Of a DNA stretch of 64,000 nucleotides, positions 60,764 through 64,000 are shown in pieces. The stretch lies in the NCBI RefSeq assembly GCF_005877885.1, contig NZ_VCHY01000016.1, positions 78,183-142,182 of the forward strand, given 5' to 3'. This DNA is from Labilibacter sediminis. GTDB taxonomy: Bacteria > Bacteroidota > Bacteroidia > Bacteroidales > Marinilabiliaceae. Within the stretch, counting starts at the first letter, position 1, and each line of letters begins with the position of its first letter. The notes below the pieces were generated by a model. The model searched no databases and was not told the DNA's origin. It saw only the letters and a list, made by a program, of their open reading frames with translations. Made by a program: the position numbers and the translations under genes.

Positions 60764-63628
60764 ATGCGCACACAATACACAATTTCTTTATGGGGAAAGA
60801 AAGAGTTTGTAGTACTCTTATTTTTTGCATCAGCAATCTTTTCATTCTCAAACTATTCTTTTGCTCAATCTTTAACCTTGGAAGCTTCAGGGAAAGATTG
60901 TGTGAATTGCTTTTCGAGCGAGATTATCAATAGTGAAAGAGTTGGTAACTGTTTAGAAATAGAATTACAGGTAATTGCAGACAATACCTGTTCTTCTGCT
61001 TTATCACATCTTAGTGTACAAATTCCATGCGGAATAGTAAGTGATATATCCAATTCAGAAGGATGGAAAATTGCGAATCCATCAAAAGATACAACAACAG
61101 GAATTTACGGTTTTAAGATTGATGATATTTCCGGTTTTGGAGAGGACAAGGTAGCAGGCGTTTTCACAGTTAGTTTCACTATTTGTTCAGATGATGAAGC
61201 ATGTCTGGTTGATTATGAAAATTATTTAAAGCTGGCTTATAAAGCTGGGGAATGCGTATTCTACGAAGAAATTACAAATGAAGGTGAAATATCAGCTTCG
61301 CTGGTTAAATCAGATGTTTCTTGTTTCGGAGGAAATAACGGATCGCTTGTGGTGGAAGTTGAAGGTGGAGTTGAACCATATAGCTATGTTTGGAGCACGG
61401 GCAGTTTGCAATCGCAAATATCCGGCTTGTCTGCTGGAGAGTATTCAGTTGTAGTGACGGATAGTACCGGGCAACAAGTACAATTAGATGCACAAATAAG
61501 TCAACCCCTTTCCGCTATTGAAATTAATGCAGTGGTTAATCAGTCATCTTGTGGTGCATCAGATGGTTCAATTCAGCTTGATGTAACCGGAGGAAGTGGT
61601 GATTATATTTATTCTTGGAGTAATGGTGCCTCTGAAGCAACGGTTATAGATCTACCAGCAGGTAATTATTCAGTTCAGGTTACAGATAGTTTAGACTGTA
61701 GCGTTTCAAAATCATTTAATGTAACAGAGGATAGTGATATTAATATAACCCTGACTCCGAACTTTCTTGAATGTCATCAGGAAGGCCAAGGAGAAATTAT
61801 AAGTCAGGTTGAAGGAGGAGTTGAACCATATAGTTACCTATGGTCTAATCAGGATACTACCAAAGCGCTTTCAAATGTTAATTCAGGAGGTTATGCCCTT
61901 AAGGTAACAGATGCAAACGGATGTTCGGCAAAGGCGACTACTTATATAGGATTACAAAGATTATCTGTCATTACATCGGTGGTAAATCCAACTTGTTACG
62001 GAGAAAGTGATGGTGAGATTAGCGTTATTGACGTACGTTATGGAACAGAGCCTTATAAGTATCTCTGGAATAACGGGGATACCACTCAAACGATAACAGG
62101 TATTGAAAGTGGAAGGTATAAGGTAACCGTAACTGATGCAAATGGTTGTCAGGTTATAAGAACAGTTAATTTAGCTGGAAGACAGGCTTTGAACTTTAAC
62201 TATTCTATTTCTTCAAGAGATTGTTCATCTTCAGATAGTGCAGAAATAAATGTAGAAGGATCGGGAGGTATGCCTCCATATACGTATTATATAAATGGAG
62301 AAGAGGTTATTTTTCCATTGATGACAGATCGTGCCGGGAACTATGATATAACTATGAAAGATGCATTAGGTTGTGAAATGAATAAAACCATAACCATTAA
62401 TGAGTTAACAAGCGATATTGTTGTAAATACCAATGTTGCACAACCAGCATGTGACGGCGCAAACACAGGAGCTGCAGAGGTATTAGTGTCTGGCGGGCAA
62501 GAGCCTTATCGTTTTGTTTGGTCTGATGGTATTGTACAGCAAAATAGAAATGATTTACTTTCCGGAGAATATATAGTCGAAGTGGTAGATATAAATGGCT
62601 GTAGTGAATCTGTGAGTGTTTTAATTGATTTAGTAGCAAGTGTCGAAGCATCAATTGTTGCTCCATCTGCAGAATTAACATGTGAGTCTTCTGGCAATAT
62701 TCTTAATGCTAACTCAAGTGGAGCAAATACATTTACCTGGGAGATATTGAATAATGATACCTGGATAATCGAGAATTCAGTAATTGACCAATTAAGTTAT
62801 ACTGTTGGTTCAGGTGATGCATTGATCGTTTACTCAGTAATGAATGAAGAAGGGTGTCTGGCTTCAGATACATTGTTGTTAACATGCATTAATGGAGATA
62901 GCTCGGAAGGCGAAGATGACGAACATGAAAATCCAACAGACCCTGTGTTTGATAATGATTGTATGGAAGGATGCATGTATGCTGAGGTTGTAAAGGTAAC
63001 TCCTATTGAAAATGGATGCTATCAAATTCAAATGCAGGTAAATACCAGTGGAGATTGTAAAAATGAGTTATCACATTTAAATATAGGATTAGATTACGGA
63101 ACAGTTAACTGGGTAAAGAATTCAGGAAATTGGCCTGTAGAAATGAATGCAACGGATCCTAAGAGTGATCTTTATGGATTTAAAATAGATGAGATTAATA
63201 ATTTCGGTCAGTCAGGTTCTGATCAATTTACAATTGACTTTGAGGTTTGTTTCAATCATCCATCACAAATAGATTATTTCCCTATAGATATACCAATGGT
63301 TTTTAAGGCTGCAACTGATTATTGCACTCAAGAGGTAGCAATGTTTACTAATAGTGTTTCAAAAGGAGGAATAGAGGCCAGTGTATTTCCTAATCCATTT
63401 AAAGATAACCTGAACATTACGTTGGTGTCTCAAAGTAACACAGAGGTTGAAGTTGCTATTTATGATATATACGGAAATAAAATAGAGCGAATTTATAAAG
63501 GTGAGGTTTTGGCCGACCTAAAGTACACATTTGCCTTTGAGGGACCGGAGAATATACAACGTTTCTTCTTTTATAAGATCCTTTCTAAGGATAATATACT
63601 TCAGGGAAAAATTTTAAGAATTAAATAA
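60764..63628 (+). CDS. SprB-repeat T9SS surface protein with duplicated end domains
   Basis: A 954-residue secreted protein. Signal about residues 12-35. An N-terminal domain at about 44-170 and a domain at about 731-860 are clearly homologous (both: Cys-anchored start, ALSHLSVQIP / ELSHLNIGLD, NSEGWKI / NSGNWPV, IYGFKIDDISGFG / LYGFKIDEINNFG, then an F-x3-F-x-C strand). Between them are about six SprB-type repeats (SCFGGNNGSLVVEVEGG, PTCYGESDGEISV, each with GG-x-PY-x-Y-x-W-S and SGEY-x-V-x-VTD). The tail (VFPNPFKDNLNITLVSQ ... GKIL) is a type A T9SS sorting signal. Adhesin-like; ligand unknown. Confidence 0.88.
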   Translation: MRTQYTISLWGKKEFVVLLFFASAIFSFSNYSFAQSLTLEASGKDCVNCFSSEIINSERVGNCLEIELQVIADNTCSSALSHLSVQIPCGIVSDISNSEGWKIANPSKDTTTGIYGFKIDDISGFGEDKVAGVFTVSFTICSDDEACLVDYENYLKLAYKAGECVFYEEITNEGEISASLVKSDVSCFGGNNGSLVVEVEGGVEPYSYVWSTGSLQSQISGLSAGEYSVVVTDSTGQQVQLDAQISQPLSAIEINAVVNQSSCGASDGSIQLDVTGGSGDYIYSWSNGASEATVIDLPAGNYSVQVTDSLDCSVSKSFNVTEDSDINITLTPNFLECHQEGQGEIISQVEGGVEPYSYLWSNQDTTKALSNVNSGGYALKVTDANGCSAKATTYIGLQRLSVITSVVNPTCYGESDGEISVIDVRYGTEPYKYLWNNGDTTQTITGIESGRYKVTVTDANGCQVIRTVNLAGRQALNFNYSISSRDCSSSDSAEINVEGSGGMPPYTYYINGEEVIFPLMTDRAGNYDITMKDALGCEMNKTITINELTSDIVVNTNVAQPACDGANTGAAEVLVSGGQEPYRFVWSDGIVQQNRNDLLSGEYIVEVVDINGCSESVSVLIDLVASVEASIVAPSAELTCESSGNILNANSSGANTFTWEILNNDTWIIENSVIDQLSYTVGSGDALIVYSVMNEEGCLASDTLLLTCINGDSSEGEDDEHENPTDPVFDNDCMEGCMYAEVVKVTPIENGCYQIQMQVNTSGDCKNELSHLNIGLDYGTVNWVKNSGNWPVEMNATDPKSDLYGFKIDEINNFGQSGSDQFTIDFEVCFNHPSQIDYFPIDIPMVFKAATDYCTQEVAMFTNSVSKGGIEASVFPNPFKDNLNITLVSQSNTEVEVAIYDIYGNKIERIYKGEVLADLKYTFAFEGPENIQRFFFYKILSKDNILQGKILRIK

Positions 63629-63653
63629 CAATTAGGCAAGGGTTTAAATTTAA

Positions 63654-63686
63654 GGGTCATCTGAATTATTTCGGATGACCTTTTTT
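63654..63686 (+). terminator. Intrinsic terminator after the SprB-repeat gene
   Basis: GGTCATC and GATGACC (extended by TG/TC mismatched inner bases) enclose a 12-base region and are followed by TTTTTT. It is 25 bases past the stop. Confidence 0.88.
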
Positions 63687-63939
63687 ATTGCAGAAACATG
63701 ACGTGGGGCTAAAAAAATGCTTACAAGAGTTAAGGAAAGTTAAGGTGATATATGAGGTGTTTTTTGGCACAGACTTTGCTTTAATTCATACCGAAGAGCA
63801 ATAGAGTTTTTCATAGATTAGGTTTAGGGTTTAGGTTAAAAATCGGAACGTTTAGTAACGTTCCGATTTTGTAAAATAAACAAGAAAAGTAAATAACATT
63901 AAGATAGAGTTTTTTTTCATAGATTAACGTGAGTTCGAT
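63687..63939. other. AT-rich gap before the right-hand partial gene
   Basis: No gene seen. TTTTTCATAGATTA occurs twice (about 63806 and 63911). A perfect palindrome with arms AATCGGAACGTT and AACGTTCCGATT around TAGT (63838-63870) is hairpin-capable and flanked by A on the left and T on the right, so could terminate in both directions. Confidence 0.5.
63838..63870. terminator. Bidirectional intrinsic hairpin
   Basis: AAAATCGGAACGTT and AACGTTCCGATTTT pair perfectly over 14 bases with loop TAGT, ending in GTAAAATA. It may terminate the minus-strand gene entering from the right edge, whose stop lies at 63940. Its GGAACG start resembles the arms of the 42-nt repeat family but is too short to assign. 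Confidence 0.6.
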
Positions 63940-64000
63940 CTAAGCAGTCTTCATAAGTCCATCTTTATCTATGATATCAAGATTTAGTGAAGGTTTCTTA
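63940..64000 (-). CDS. C-terminus of a gene entering from the right edge (uncertain)
   Basis: Read leftwards from the window edge an open frame ends at TAG (63940-63942) with the residues KKPSLNLDIIDKDGLMKTA. About 19 codons are visible. A bidirectional hairpin lies 70 bases beyond the stop. The short length gives no family clue, and it could be a chance frame. Confidence 0.3.
   Translation of the reverse strand, partial: KKPSLNLDIIDKDGLMKTA

Noticed and set aside
1..64000. Prophage, restriction-modification, CBASS or other defence island
   Set aside because: No phage structural genes, methylase-nuclease pairs, or defence-type enzymes were recognised; repair enzymes here (MPG, MGMT, SRAP) are dispersed housekeeping genes.

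Overview
The window looks like a chromosomal segment of a low-GC member of the Bacteroidota, most likely the Bacteroidales/Marinilabiliales side of the phylum (inference from gene content, not a placement). Supporting signs: Bacteroidota-restricted families (DUF2723/GT117, DUF4271, DUF4834, DUF4469-type HU-like protein, SprB repeats), C-terminal type IX secretion (T9SS) sorting tails on two large secreted proteins, promoters of the Bacteroidetes form TTTG-N19-TAnnTTTG, weak Shine-Dalgarno use, and rplM-rpsI-rpsB-tsf in one run. No rRNA, prophage, insertion sequence, plasmid gene or CRISPR array was seen. One tRNA (Gln-TTG) is present.

Layout. 0-6.3 kb (minus): DUF6427-like membrane protein (cut by the edge), purD, polysaccharide deacetylase, giant GT117 membrane protein. 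6.7-8.7 kb: tRNA-Gln, LytTR response regulator, alkyladenine glycosylase. 8.8-16 kb: rplM-rpsI-rpsB-tsf, a TtcA-like PP-loop enzyme, typA, ilvE, most closed by clear intrinsic terminators. 16-24.9 kb: SRAP protein, YccF, DUF417 and LOG proteins, DUF4271-hemD-rnpA-yidD, rbfA, methyltransferase, LolC/E-like permease. 24.8-28.9 kb (minus): ogt, dusB, TlpA-like thioredoxin and three proteins of unknown function. 29-31.4 kb: NarX-type kinase plus NarL-type regulator. 31.8-38.7 kb: a small triple-repeat secreted protein, then a complete biotin operon bioB-A-F-G-C-D preceded by a 128-codon leader ORF and an intrinsic terminator placed immediately before bioB.

38.7-49.3 kb is the accessory part: unrecognised secreted or outer-membrane proteins, an RlpA protein, a T9SS-exported putative glycoside-active protein, a DUF4469 HU-like protein, a lipoprotein and an M48 protease. 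This is the only part of the window in which I saw three kinds of non-coding palindromic repeat: (i) 42-nt hairpins in two related types, A and B, at four loci beside gene 3' ends; (ii) a second imperfect palindrome (two copies) whose tip differs, one carrying a nested CCTGCC-type palindrome; (iii) a tandem array of 22-nt palindromic units behind the DUF4469 gene. 49.3-64 kb: a very large alpha-2-macroglobulin lipoprotein, DUF4834, a CtpA-type protease, dCMP deaminase, a Tyr/Gly/Arg-Pro-rich secreted protein, and a 954-residue SprB-repeat T9SS protein whose N- and C-terminal domains are copies of each other.

The observations I would follow first are the 22-nt array, the A/B hairpin family, the terminator/leader ORF in front of bioB, and the duplicated end domains of the SprB-repeat protein. 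All family names come from motif recognition by eye; no database search was possible.
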